Source: a virus
IMG/VR virus record: IMGVR_UViG_3300050120_000073
Coordinates: 1-48,009 of that record
Length of the DNA: 48,009 bases
Reading direction: 5' to 3' (one strand)
Positions 29,933-37,340 of this stretch are shown here, one piece after another. A model generated the notes under the pieces. That model saw nothing but the letters and a program-made list of their open reading frames with translations, did no database searches and was not told the DNA's origin. The translations under genes were made by a program, and so were the position numbers. Numbering within the stretch: the stretch's first letter is position 1; each line of letters opens with the position of its first letter.

Positions 29933-30419
29933 TCGGCCAACCTCCCACTTCCCGAGCCCTAATGCCCATCGCTGCGTACACGTGTAGGTCCAGCCACGAA
30001 TCGTCCGATGGTAGGCGTCCGTCCTTGTACGCCCCGATGATGCGCGTAATCTTGCCCAGCGAGTAAAACGCGATGGCGATTTCGGCAGCGTTCACCTGCG
30101 GGTGTGCCTTCTCGTTGAAGCAGTCGGCCAAGATGTTGCCCATATAGGCTAGGTCGTCGCCTCCGTACTCCTGCGCCTTGTCCATGGTCTGGTCGAACTC
30201 TCGCCTCGCCAGACCTAACCACCAATCCGCGAGTTCTCGCTGCGGCTGCGTTGGTCGCGCCGCTACGGGCTCTTCGCTGTGCCATGACAAGTCTCGAAAC
30301 TCCACGACGGGAGTCGATATCACTGGCTCCGGTTGCTTGGCGGCGTTGTGCACGCAGCAGCGCCCCTCCTCGTCGCGCTCGGTCATTCCGTGACACGTTA
30401 TGCAATATAGCGTGCTCAT
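29922..30419 (-). CDS. MazG/DUF1599-like protein with zinc knuckle (MazZ candidate)
   Basis: I use ATG 30419 (MSTLYCITCHG), overlapping the PurZ-type stop as ATGA. The 165 residues hold an N-terminal zinc knuckle (CITC...CCVH) and a C-terminal helical domain (about 75-165). There 'MDKAQEYGGDDLAYMGNILADCF', 'EIAIAFYSLGKITRIIGAYKDG' and 'DSWLDLHVYAAMG' match the nucleotide-modification-associated DUF1599 / MazG-type all-alpha NTP pyrophosphohydrolases: KA.EYG, E...Y.LGK..R and D..DL..Y. In Z-genome phages a MazG-like enzyme (MazZ) turns dGTP into dGMP for PurZ. Adjacency to the PurA-family gene makes that role plausible; substrate is inference. Confidence 0.65.
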   Translation of the reverse strand: MSTLYCITCHGMTERDEEGRCCVHNAAKQPEPVISTPVVEFRDLSWHSEEPVAARPTQPQRELADWWLGLARREFDQTMDKAQEYGGDDLAYMGNILADCFNEKAHPQVNAAEIAIAFYSLGKITRIIGAYKDGRLPSDDSWLDLHVYAAMGIRAREVGGWPNGN

Positions 30420-31462
30420 GATTTCCTCAAGTCCACTACGCTCGCCACGCCCGTACCCACCAGTTCGATTTTCTGCCCGATGTCGTCGGCGTAGTCGTTT
30501 AGCAAAGGGTCCTCGCTCCACACCTCGCTGCTGGTGCAATTCGCAATACTCGGGCGCACGTAGTCAAAGAACGTTAGGGCCACGTGCACTGCACCTACTG
30601 GTCCACCGTTAGCCTCGACAGCGGCCCGAGCCAATCGCGGGTCCCAGTTGCCCACTCGCCGCGTTTTCTTGGTCACCGTCGTCTGCTCGGTGGGTATGTG
30701 GTCCCCCCACGTCGTGCGCAACTCTTCCCACGACGTCTCGCCTTCGTGAAACGGCCCCGAGTTGCCCGCCACCCTTATGGGGTGGGTGCGCAGCACGACC
30801 CACGCTTCGAACTCCGACGCCATCCACGGCGACAGTCCTGCTTGGCTAAGGAAGTCGATGGCCGTGCAGTCGTTGCCGGTGCAGTGCGGGTACTCGCCCG
30901 CGTGCGTGCCCAGGCCGTAGCCCTGCGTGCCCTCAATCATCACGCAGCCATCGGTCCGCAGCCATTCGCGCATCATGCCCGCCGTATCGGTCAATAGCGG
31001 AGCACCGTCGAGCCCAGCCCACGACATTGCGAGTTCCGCGTCTCGAATCATGCGAGAGGCTCGTGCGCGGTTCACTCCCTTGCCGGTGCCACCCCACCTC
31101 GACGAGGACGCGTGCATGCCCTGGTACGCCGGGTCGATGATGGTGGCCTGGTCGTCGAGGTAGTAGCGATTGCGCGTGTCGTAACGCGCCGTCTGGCGCA
31201 ACTCCTTCTGCAACTGCTCCCACTCCACCTCACTACCCGACGCCGACACCAGCAGTGCGTTATCGCGCACCGCTGCCGCAACCGGCAAGGACTGGAGTTT
31301 GAACTCCACGCCATCGCGCCACACCGTGTGGCCCGCGTTCGGCCCACCCACGCGTACGGCCATCAGCGGGCGTTTCTCCGTCACGCTGAGGTGACCGGCA
31401 ATTAAGCCTTTACCCTCAGAGCCGTACTGGCCCCCGCTCACTACCACTATCTTGCCTGGCAT
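30416..31462 (-). CDS. purZ: Phage PurZ-type adenylosuccinate synthetase homologue
   Basis: A 348-residue enzyme of the PurA family (bacterial PurA about 430). The P-loop region reads 'VVVSGGQYGSEGKGLIAGHL': the catalytic Asp of PurA (QWGDEGKGK) is Ser15. 'GGPNAGHTV' keeps the catalytic His45. 'GTQGYGLGTHAGEYPHCTGNDCTA', 'VLRTHPIRVAGNSGPF' and 'EQTTVTKKTRRVGNWD' cover the GTP/IMP-binding and Arg regions. Published PurZ enzymes make 2-aminoadenylosuccinate from dGMP and Asp, lack this Asp and have a small residue there, which opens room for the 2-amino group. The start overlaps the HNH pseudogene stop as TAATG. Next to it are dUTPase, a MazG-like gene and a PolA. Confidence 0.85.
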   Translation of the reverse strand: MPGKIVVVSGGQYGSEGKGLIAGHLSVTEKRPLMAVRVGGPNAGHTVWRDGVEFKLQSLPVAAAVRDNALLVSASGSEVEWEQLQKELRQTARYDTRNRYYLDDQATIIDPAYQGMHASSSRWGGTGKGVNRARASRMIRDAELAMSWAGLDGAPLLTDTAGMMREWLRTDGCVMIEGTQGYGLGTHAGEYPHCTGNDCTAIDFLSQAGLSPWMASEFEAWVVLRTHPIRVAGNSGPFHEGETSWEELRTTWGDHIPTEQTTVTKKTRRVGNWDPRLARAAVEANGGPVGAVHVALTFFDYVRPSIANCTSSEVWSEDPLLNDYADDIGQKIELVGTGVASVVDLRKS

Positions 31463-31751
31463 TACTTACTCTCTTTCTGTTTGGCACTGCTTTTGGTCGA
31501 TTTGTTTGACTGATGCGGACATCCTTCTACTCGCTCTTTGGCCATGTTGCAGTTAGCGCACAAGACCTGGAACTCGCCCTGTGGGTAGCCCAATCGCCGC
31601 AACAGGCACACACGCCGCCGTAGGCGTCGATGGTCTCACGTCGCGATTTCACGCGGCTTCGAGCGCGAATGATTCGTTGCTTTTCTTTATTCGCCTCACG
31701 CACGGCGTAATAGCGAACCATGGCCTGGTCACGTTCGGTTTGGCTTCTCAT
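31462..31751 (-). pseudogene. HNH endonuclease pseudogene with internal deletion
   Basis: The intact relative is the HNH gene at 32205-32555. Here the beginning (RRETIDAYGGVCACCG) matches 'KRTMVDAYGGQCVCCG'. The next bases shift to another frame that reads 'RRLGYPQGEFQVLCANCNMAKERVEGCPHQ', matching 'RWLKENNYPPGFQILCWNCNAAKH..GICPHQ'. About 30 residues with the catalytic His region (TADHIGGDG) are missing. The junction TGTTGCGGCGATTGG contains TTGCGGC, which would end one side and begin the other, so deletion through a 7-nt repeat is likely. The open frame to 31527 is a by-product. The old stop still overlaps the PurZ ATG (TAATG). Confidence 0.82.
31475..31500. repeat. 26-bp element copy 1, before purZ
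   Basis: Plus-strand TTCTGTTTGG-C-ACTGCTTTT-G-GTCGA; 24 of 26 bases match 39180-39205. On the minus strand both copies give a CAGTRCCAAACAGAA leader just before a gene start and encode STKSS(A/T)KQK. Confidence 0.7.
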
Positions 31752-32194
31752 CTCGACTTCTTGTCCGGTTTGTTAGTGTACCACCAGCCGTGCAAAACGG
31801 CATCGGCAGCGTGCCCGCCCTTGCCCAACGCCGTCGCGAGGTTCGGCACTCCCCGCGCCGCCATCTGCGCTCGCGCTACGCGCTTGATGGACGCGCCCTG
31901 TTGCACCAGTTCCACTTTCTCGCGCTCGCACAGGTAGCGCACCACGCCGATGACCTCGACGGTCTTGAGTTGGCTATATCCCTGCACCCCGGCCTTGTCG
32001 GGGTAGAGCCGGAACTCCTCGATGACCACGACGTCGAGGGGTTCGAACTCCACCAACCGGAATAAGTCGGCGGGTGACACTTCGAGGGTGCGTACGCACG
32101 TGTACGCTGACTTAGTCAGCACCATCTTGGCGGGTTCGAAAATAGCAATACCGCAGTGCACTTCGCCGGGGTCGATGGCTAGGACTCGTCGCAT
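31748..32194 (-). CDS. RuvC-like Holliday junction resolvase
   Basis: I start at ATG 32194 (MRRVLAIDPGEVHCG), 7 nt after a TAGCGT -10 box and without a ribosome site; GTG 32200 is 3 nt nearer and less likely. The 148 residues match the RNase H-fold resolvases: 'VLAIDPGEVHCGIAIF' (first catalytic Asp), 'LDVVVIEEFRLYP' (central Glu) and 'GKGGHAADAVLHGWW' (distal Asp with HxxD-A). The length is that of small phage RuvC proteins. It would cut branched replication or recombination intermediates before packaging. Confidence 0.88.
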   Translation of the reverse strand: MRRVLAIDPGEVHCGIAIFEPAKMVLTKSAYTCVRTLEVSPADLFRLVEFEPLDVVVIEEFRLYPDKAGVQGYSQLKTVEVIGVVRYLCEREKVELVQQGASIKRVARAQMAARGVPNLATALGKGGHAADAVLHGWWYTNKPDKKSR

Positions 32195-32201
32195 ACCCAC
32201 T

Positions 32202-32231
32202 ACGCTACCATAGAGTTTGTCTCGTGGACAA
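32202..32231 (-). promoter_or_regulatory. Promoter with TTGTC-N5-GACAA operator
   Basis: Minus strand: TTGTCC, 18-nt spacer, TAGCGT, 7 nt, ATG 32194. The dyad TTGTC-TCGTG-GACAA (32217-32231) is a perfect inverted repeat. The TAG of the HNH stop is the start of the -10 box. Confidence 0.6.
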
Positions 32232-32555
32232 TTGGTGCGGACAGATGCCTACCAGGTGTTTGGCTGCGTTGCAGTTCCAACATAAAATCTGAAAACCGGG
32301 CGGGTAGTTGTTTTCTTTGAGCCATCGCAACATTGAACCACGCTCTAACCCCACGCTGCGGCGATGAGACGCCCCGTCGCCCCCAATATGATCGGCGGTC
32401 AAGAACACTAATTCTTTCTCGCCGCAACACACACACTGGCCACCATAAGCATCGACCATCGTTCGTTTGTCGCGTTGTCGGTATTCTTTGTTGTACTTCC
32501 GCATATATTCTTTTTGTTTGTCCGAGCCATCGTAGGCTGTTCGCTTTCGTGTCAT
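32205..32555 (-). CDS. HNH endonuclease (intact)
   Basis: A 116-residue protein from ATG 32555, 6 nt after a TAGCCT -10 box. It has a basic N-terminal part (YMRKYNKEYRQRDKR), then 'CVCCGEKELVFLTADHIGGDG', and 'GFQILCWNCNAAKHLVGICPHQ': the two CxxC pairs hold zinc and the DH and distal N/H residues form the beta-beta-alpha metal site. Small HNH enzymes of this form are homing or nicking endonucleases in phages. Its relative at 31462-31751 is broken. It sits between the polymerase and resolvase, so it is probably a mobile gene. Confidence 0.9.
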   Translation of the reverse strand: MTRKRTAYDGSDKQKEYMRKYNKEYRQRDKRTMVDAYGGQCVCCGEKELVFLTADHIGGDGASHRRSVGLERGSMLRWLKENNYPPGFQILCWNCNAAKHLVGICPHQLSTRQTLW

Positions 32556-32559
32556 TCAT

Positions 32560-34401
32560 CTAGGCTACCATCACCGTTTGTTCGTCGGCAAGTGTCTTCC
32601 ACTGCTTCGATTCGGCGTACATCGGCACTTCAAAGAACTCGGTCGCCATCCACGTGCCGGTTTCCACGATGGTGTCGATGACGTCTTCGCTGTTCTTATC
32701 CACTTCGACCACGATGGAGTCGTGTATCTGCAGCAGCACGTCGGCGTATTCGTCGGTGGCCACCATCCATCGCTTGACGAACTGCGCAATCGAGCCCTGA
32801 ATCACGGCGTTAAACGCCTTATGCAGTTCCTCGTGTGGTGCGAAGTATCGCCACCTCCCGTCGAGCAACTGCACGCGTCCCTGCGTCGTCGCCGTGCGCT
32901 CCCAACGCTTCGCCGCCCTACCAAACTCCGGATAGAGTTTGCGCCACGACTCCACGATGCTGCGCGCCTCATATTCGGTGAGGATGAGCCCCGCCTGCTT
33001 CTCGGTATCGCGCTTAAAGGTCGTGGGGCCGACGCCGTAGATGAGCGAGAAGTTCGCGCGCTTCGCCAGTTGCCGATGTTCGTACTCCGCGTCCCCAAAT
33101 AGTCGTATCGCGGTCTCGGAGTGCAAGTCGCGGGGCTCCGCCGATTCGAACATCTCGAGCCAGGGCACGCACTTGGCCACCTTCGCCGCTACTCGTGCCT
33201 CGGCCTGTGCGAGGTCGAACTCCCACAACTCGTACCCTTCCTTCGCCATAAAGAGACTACGCGGCGTAACGATGCCCTCTAGCCTCTCTAGGCGAAAATC
33301 TTGCGGGATGGCTTGGAGGTTTACGCGCTTTGACGCAAACCGCATAGTGCTGGTTCCCGCCTGTTTAAAATCCGTGCGCAAGCGTCCGTCCGCACCCGTG
33401 GCCATTGCGTAGCCCTCGTACCAAGTGCCAATGGCGTGCTGCACCTTCTGCAAGGCTGCAAACTCGTCCGCGTGCGGCACGCGTTGCGCGATGAGAGACC
33501 GGACGCAGCATTCGGCCACCGATGGCGTCTTGTTCTCCTTAGTCACGCAGTGCGGCATGGCCTTAAGTGTGTCGAAGAAGTAACGTCGTGCGCCCATCGG
33601 CGTGGGCTTAAAAGGTAAGGCATTCTGCAACTGCGCCAACATTGAGCGAGCCTTAGCCGCCTCCTCAAGCGAACGAGGAGAATCATACCCGATACCGCGA
33701 TAGGCCATGCGGGTTAGCGTCCTTGACACCGCGAACTCCAGGTCGAGTTGTTCGAATATCTCCGCCGCCTCTACTCCATCGCGCTCTTGTAGCCAGTTCA
33801 ACTGCCATTCGTACAGGCGCAACGTCAACTCCGCGTCCTTCGCGGCATACGGCCAGAGCACGTCCCATGGCAGGAGGTCGAAGCGATTGCCATTCTTCGC
33901 CAGCAGGGGCTTGATGGCATCCTGCTCGGCGCGCTCGTCTTCCCCCCACAGCCTGGCCGATGTAGGTTTCAATGACGAAGAGTGCTCGGGGTCGATGACC
34001 CATTGCGCGACCTGTGTACACCATATGACCGCCGCCGACAGGTCCACGCCACCCCCGTAGACTCGGTGACCCGCGTGCAATATCTGCAAATCGAACTTCG
34101 CGTGATGCATGACCACGTTCTGTTGAAAGAGCCACTTCATCAGTTCGTGCCACTCGCGCTCGCCGAGGTTTGTGTCCACTTCGAACAGTGACGGCGTACC
34201 GATGCCGGGCTTATCGAGCGCGCCCTGGTCGAAGGGGAAGGCCCGCGATTCGATACCGCCTACGTCGTTTCTCCAAGCCACCGAGACCGCCGATACGCGC
34301 GCCCCGTCGTCGGGGTACAGTCCCGACGTCTCGGTGTCGCACGTCACGATTCGTCGGCCCTTGGGCAGACCTAGCGTCGGGGTTACTTGTCTCTTTGTCA
34401 T
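32560..34401 (-). CDS. Family A DNA polymerase with 3'-5' exonuclease (DpoZ candidate)
   Basis: A 613-residue PolA without the 5' nuclease. Exonuclease motifs: 'VTCDTETSGLYP' (D, E), 'MHHAKFDLQIL' (FD) and 'PYAAKDAELTLRLYEW' (YxxxD). Polymerase motifs: A 'ELWEFDLAQAEARVAAKV' (usual DYSQIE), B 'RQLAKRANFSLIYGVG' (K...NF..IYG) and C 'LLQIHDSIVVEV'. Motif C has HDS where most PolA enzymes have HDE. Motif A also has Ala in place of the usual Ile. It replicates the phage genome. Together with the PurZ-type gene this suggests a DpoZ-like enzyme that prefers dZTP, which cannot be read from sequence. Confidence 0.9.
   Translation of the reverse strand: MTKRQVTPTLGLPKGRRIVTCDTETSGLYPDDGARVSAVSVAWRNDVGGIESRAFPFDQGALDKPGIGTPSLFEVDTNLGEREWHELMKWLFQQNVVMHHAKFDLQILHAGHRVYGGGVDLSAAVIWCTQVAQWVIDPEHSSSLKPTSARLWGEDERAEQDAIKPLLAKNGNRFDLLPWDVLWPYAAKDAELTLRLYEWQLNWLQERDGVEAAEIFEQLDLEFAVSRTLTRMAYRGIGYDSPRSLEEAAKARSMLAQLQNALPFKPTPMGARRYFFDTLKAMPHCVTKENKTPSVAECCVRSLIAQRVPHADEFAALQKVQHAIGTWYEGYAMATGADGRLRTDFKQAGTSTMRFASKRVNLQAIPQDFRLERLEGIVTPRSLFMAKEGYELWEFDLAQAEARVAAKVAKCVPWLEMFESAEPRDLHSETAIRLFGDAEYEHRQLAKRANFSLIYGVGPTTFKRDTEKQAGLILTEYEARSIVESWRKLYPEFGRAAKRWERTATTQGRVQLLDGRWRYFAPHEELHKAFNAVIQGSIAQFVKRWMVATDEYADVLLQIHDSIVVEVDKNSEDVIDTIVETGTWMATEFFEVPMYAESKQWKTLADEQTVMVA
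32562..32591 (-). promoter_or_regulatory. Leaderless-gene promoter with degenerate operator
   Basis: Minus strand: TTGCCG, 18-nt spacer, TAGCCT, 6 nt, ATG 32555. The right half-site is shifted by one base compared with the family (GAACAAA for GAGACAAA), so the operator may be weakened. The promoter is inside the polymerase 3' end. Confidence 0.5.
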
Positions 34402-34410
34402 CCATCTATC

Positions 34411-34677
34411 CTATCTTGTCATTTGGACAACTGTAGGCACTAATCGTCGAGAGCGTCGGACGCGCCCGCGTACGCGACGCGCGCGCACGACGCGCGCGGG
34501 GGAGTTCGCTCTACGGTAAGTATGCCTCATATGCCTCATATCCTTTTTCTTACGGGTTTCTGACGTAGGCACCCCCAGTGTCTCATATAGGGCCTCGGGG
34601 GGTGCCACCATCTCTTTGCCTCGACGACAAGTCTTAGCCCGAGGCACCCCTGTAGGCAGGGATAGCGCCTCGGTCAT
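34411..34677 (-). CDS. Small Arg-rich protein between primase and polymerase
   Basis: An 88-residue protein from ATG 34677, overlapping the primase stop as ATGA and ending 9 nt before the polymerase ATG, so it exactly fills the space. The first half is mixed (EALSLPTGVPRAKTCRRGKE, EALYETLGVPTSETRKKK; note the internal L.LPTGVP / L.TLGVPTS repeat). The second half is very basic (RRANSPARVVRARRVRGRVRR). The DNA of that part is a CG-rich run. Exact fit of the frame supports coding; a basic DNA-binding or structural role is a guess. Alternatively it is non-coding DNA with an origin or operator. Confidence 0.5.
   Translation of the reverse strand: MTEALSLPTGVPRAKTCRRGKEMVAPPEALYETLGVPTSETRKKKDMRHMRHTYRRANSPARVVRARRVRGRVRRSRRLVPTVVQMTR
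34416..34430. promoter_or_regulatory. Perfect TTGTC-N5-GACAA dyad before the polymerase
   Basis: TTGTC-ATTTG-GACAA, a perfect inverted repeat, 15 nt upstream of the polymerase ATG. A TAGGAT (6 nt before the ATG) could be a -10 box, but then the dyad would overlap the spacer, not the -35. It may act as an operator or roadblock more than as part of a promoter. Confidence 0.5.
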
Positions 34678-37226
34678 AGCAGCCGTCCTTCGTCGTCGTC
34701 GAGCCATCCCGCCGCCTCTCGCACGGCGCGACTGGCGTCCAGCGGTAGGCGCTGGTAGCGTATCGACGGATTGCCCCCCGGTGCCGTCCGCTTGTTCGTT
34801 CCTTTGCCCTCGATACCCAGTCGGCGTCGTTGGTCCCGCAGGCTCTCTAGTGACCCCAACTGGCGTTCTCGGGCGGTTAGGTTGTGGCGTTGCGCCCAGG
34901 CGTCGGCCATCGCCTCCTCGCGATACCACATGTAGCCGTCGCGGTCCAAGAAGACCACCACGCCGTTATTCGAGGATTGTGGGTATCCCAGGTCGCGCCA
35001 CGCCCACGGCAAGACGGCCTGCGTCAGTAGGTTGGCGTTAGGGTCGTAGATGGTGGTGCGGTTGTCGACCCACTCGTCTACCGTGGCCACCACCCTAGGG
35101 TCCGCGCCGAGTTCGACCAGCACGCGAGATCCTAGCCGCACGATGGCCATCGAGTCATTGAATCGACCGCCGCCTCCCGCTGGCCGTAGGTCCTGCAGGC
35201 CCTCGACCATGGGCAGGCACTCTAGCGCCATCGAGCAGAAGTGACCGGCCATCTGCGTGAGGTTGCGCTGCCACTGCAACTGCAAGTCCGTGATGTCGTC
35301 CCACTGCGGGCGCGTCGGGTCATTCAAACTCACACGCCCTACGGGCGAAGGTACTGTGAGTTTAATAGCGCGGTCCGATAGCGCCTTCTCAGTGCTGAGT
35401 GCCTGCAGTCCCTCAGCACTCATGACGATGGGCGCGACTAGCGTCACAGTCTCTTGGCTGTGGCGATTTTCGCCCTTTTTCGACCGGCTGCCCCCGCTGG
35501 TGGCCTGGCGTATGAGGTCGAGCGTCTGCGCGGGGTCCGACATGTCGTCTATCCACACTGGCCCGTTCTTGTGCGCCGATACTCGGTCGCGCAGCACGGC
35601 CATCGTGTACTCGCCGTGCCCCTCACGGTTACCCGACAGTTGCATCATGAGCGAGAAGAAGCCGGTGGTCTTGCCACTCTCCGAGGGAGCCTCCAGCGCC
35701 ATGAATGGAAACAGCGCCGTGCGCTGCACGATTTGTTCCTTGAGGAAGCACGCCGCCCACCATGCGCCGTAAACTGCGCAGACTTCCTCGTCGTGGAAAG
35801 TCATCACTTCGGCCAGTACGGCCTTAGCCCCGGCCCTAGTGCCCGCAAAGCCGTAATGGTACGGTGCCCATTCCGAGAGAATCGGAGCGGGCCGCACGTC
35901 ACCGAAGGGCAACGACTGCGTAGCCCCCGCCGTGATGATGCCCTCGTGACAGATGAAGCCCGACACTTCGTCGCTCCAGCCCAGTGCGTCCACCGAGGAG
36001 TATACGGGCGCGTCCTGGGAGTTGATGTAGCGCAGTAGTCGCCCAGCCACCGACTGCCTGGCGTTCATATCCTTGGGCGGGGGCATCACTGACACTCGAC
36101 GCTCGGCCAGCCACACCGTGAGGTCGCGCGTCGAGCCCAGTATTTTGCCCGACACCTTGCACTCCAGCGCGCCGTAGGCACTGCACAGTTCCACTAGGTA
36201 GTCGGTGTTCTCGCCGCCTCGAATGATGCCAAGCGTCTTAATGTCGAAGTCGGCCCAGGCCACCAGGGCCTCGTGCTTAGTCTCGCCTTCGCCCACCATG
36301 GCCGGGCACAGCAGCGCGGCCCCTGAGCCGACTAGCCAGCCATTGACCGAGTCTGGCTCCCCGCTCACGATTCCCTGCGCCCGCAGGTTGGCTATGGTGT
36401 CGGGTCCTTTAGTTTGTTCCATCTCCCACGCCGAGTTCGCCGTCTTGCGAACCTCCGCGTCGGACAGTGGGTCCTTTAGTGACTTGTTCATCTGCTTGAC
36501 CATCGCGTGATAGGCGTCCTCGAATGGCATCATCTTGGCCAGGTGCCCCGCGACCCGAATGAGCCACTCGTTGCGGCCCCCCTCGCTAGGCGGATTGTTT
36601 AACAGTTGCTCTAGGAGAGTCCGCATCGGCCCGGCGTCTTCGGCTCCTTGCCCGTCCGTGGGGTCTCCGTGGTCGTCCTTTCCGCTCTCGCCCTTTAGGC
36701 GGGCCAGCGCCCCCCGGCCCTTGTCGAGGAGAAGGGAAGGGCACGGAAAGATTGACGCGGGCTCCCGGACCCAAGAGTAGAAGCCGCCAAAGGGGTGCGG
36801 ACTCGGCGGGGTCATCACACCACCTCCCTCAGCCTTCACGTCAAACGATATATCGCCTTCATGGTACGCCCACGAGTCCACCTTCTGGCCCGGACCGATG
36901 GAGAACCAATAGTGATGGCCCTTCGCGGTCTTCACGCAGGTGGTCGCCTCCATCTCCGCGCCGATGAGCCCGCGCCAGAAGGTCTCGGCCTCGGCGGAGT
37001 CGCAGTCCAGGACTACGAGCCCCGAGATTGCGCCGGTCGCGGTCCAGATGCCGACGTACCCGCTACCGGTGCCCCACCAGGTCTCGACCATCGAGTCGGT
37101 GCGCTCGCGCTGGTACTTCTTCCAGGATTCCACACCCGGAGACTTCTTGCCTCTACGAGTGGGTAGTGGGTTAAACCCCAGGCTGGCTAGTTGCTTGGCT
37201 TGCTCCAGCACTGACGATGTGGTCAC
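34674..37226 (-). CDS. PrimPol fused to superfamily helicase
   Basis: An 850-residue protein. The N-terminal domain matches bifunctional primase-polymerases: 'FNPLPTRRGKKSPGVESWKKYQ', 'GLVVLDCDSAEAETF' (catalytic DxD at 74-76), 'TCVKTAKGHHYWFS' (sxH-type HH) and 'ISFDVKAEGGGVMTPPS'. A middle helical region is followed by an ATPase with Walker A 'APSESGKTTGFF' (about 510) and 'PVWIDDMSD' as Walker B. The C-terminus is Gly/Asp-rich and basic. It makes primers and unwinds the fork, replacing separate primase and helicase. PrimPol also occurs in the cyanophage S-2L group of Z-genome phages. The 3' end overlaps the small Arg-rich ORF. Confidence 0.9.
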   Translation of the reverse strand: MTTSSVLEQAKQLASLGFNPLPTRRGKKSPGVESWKKYQRERTDSMVETWWGTGSGYVGIWTATGAISGLVVLDCDSAEAETFWRGLIGAEMEATTCVKTAKGHHYWFSIGPGQKVDSWAYHEGDISFDVKAEGGGVMTPPSPHPFGGFYSWVREPASIFPCPSLLLDKGRGALARLKGESGKDDHGDPTDGQGAEDAGPMRTLLEQLLNNPPSEGGRNEWLIRVAGHLAKMMPFEDAYHAMVKQMNKSLKDPLSDAEVRKTANSAWEMEQTKGPDTIANLRAQGIVSGEPDSVNGWLVGSGAALLCPAMVGEGETKHEALVAWADFDIKTLGIIRGGENTDYLVELCSAYGALECKVSGKILGSTRDLTVWLAERRVSVMPPPKDMNARQSVAGRLLRYINSQDAPVYSSVDALGWSDEVSGFICHEGIITAGATQSLPFGDVRPAPILSEWAPYHYGFAGTRAGAKAVLAEVMTFHDEEVCAVYGAWWAACFLKEQIVQRTALFPFMALEAPSESGKTTGFFSLMMQLSGNREGHGEYTMAVLRDRVSAHKNGPVWIDDMSDPAQTLDLIRQATSGGSRSKKGENRHSQETVTLVAPIVMSAEGLQALSTEKALSDRAIKLTVPSPVGRVSLNDPTRPQWDDITDLQLQWQRNLTQMAGHFCSMALECLPMVEGLQDLRPAGGGGRFNDSMAIVRLGSRVLVELGADPRVVATVDEWVDNRTTIYDPNANLLTQAVLPWAWRDLGYPQSSNNGVVVFLDRDGYMWYREEAMADAWAQRHNLTARERQLGSLESLRDQRRRLGIEGKGTNKRTAPGGNPSIRYQRLPLDASRAVREAAGWLDDDEGRLL

Positions 37227-37265
37227 GGTCTCTCTTTTCTTTCGTCACGGTCAAAAGACGCCGAA

Positions 37266-37295
37266 CCCCCGGTCCGCCGTGAAACGAACCGGGGG
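37266..37295 (-). terminator. Hairpin after the SSB-like gene
   Basis: CCCCCGGT and ACCGGGGG form an 8-bp stem with a 14-nt loop. On the minus strand a TCTTTTG run follows about 10 nt on. It may reduce read-through from the SSB-like gene into the PrimPol gene, letting the two be expressed at different levels. Confidence 0.6.
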
Positions 37296-37340
37296 CGACG
37301 TTACTGCGGCACTACGTACTACCTTACTACGGTGCTCGGA

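Noticed and set aside
31527-31751. Intact 74-residue protein at the HNH pseudogene
   Set aside because: The last third is a frameshifted reading; the other frame continues the HNH homology to the purZ start.
34616-35041. Plus-strand frame over the PrimPol 3' end
   Set aside because: Antisense to a conserved gene; Arg/Pro-rich noise.
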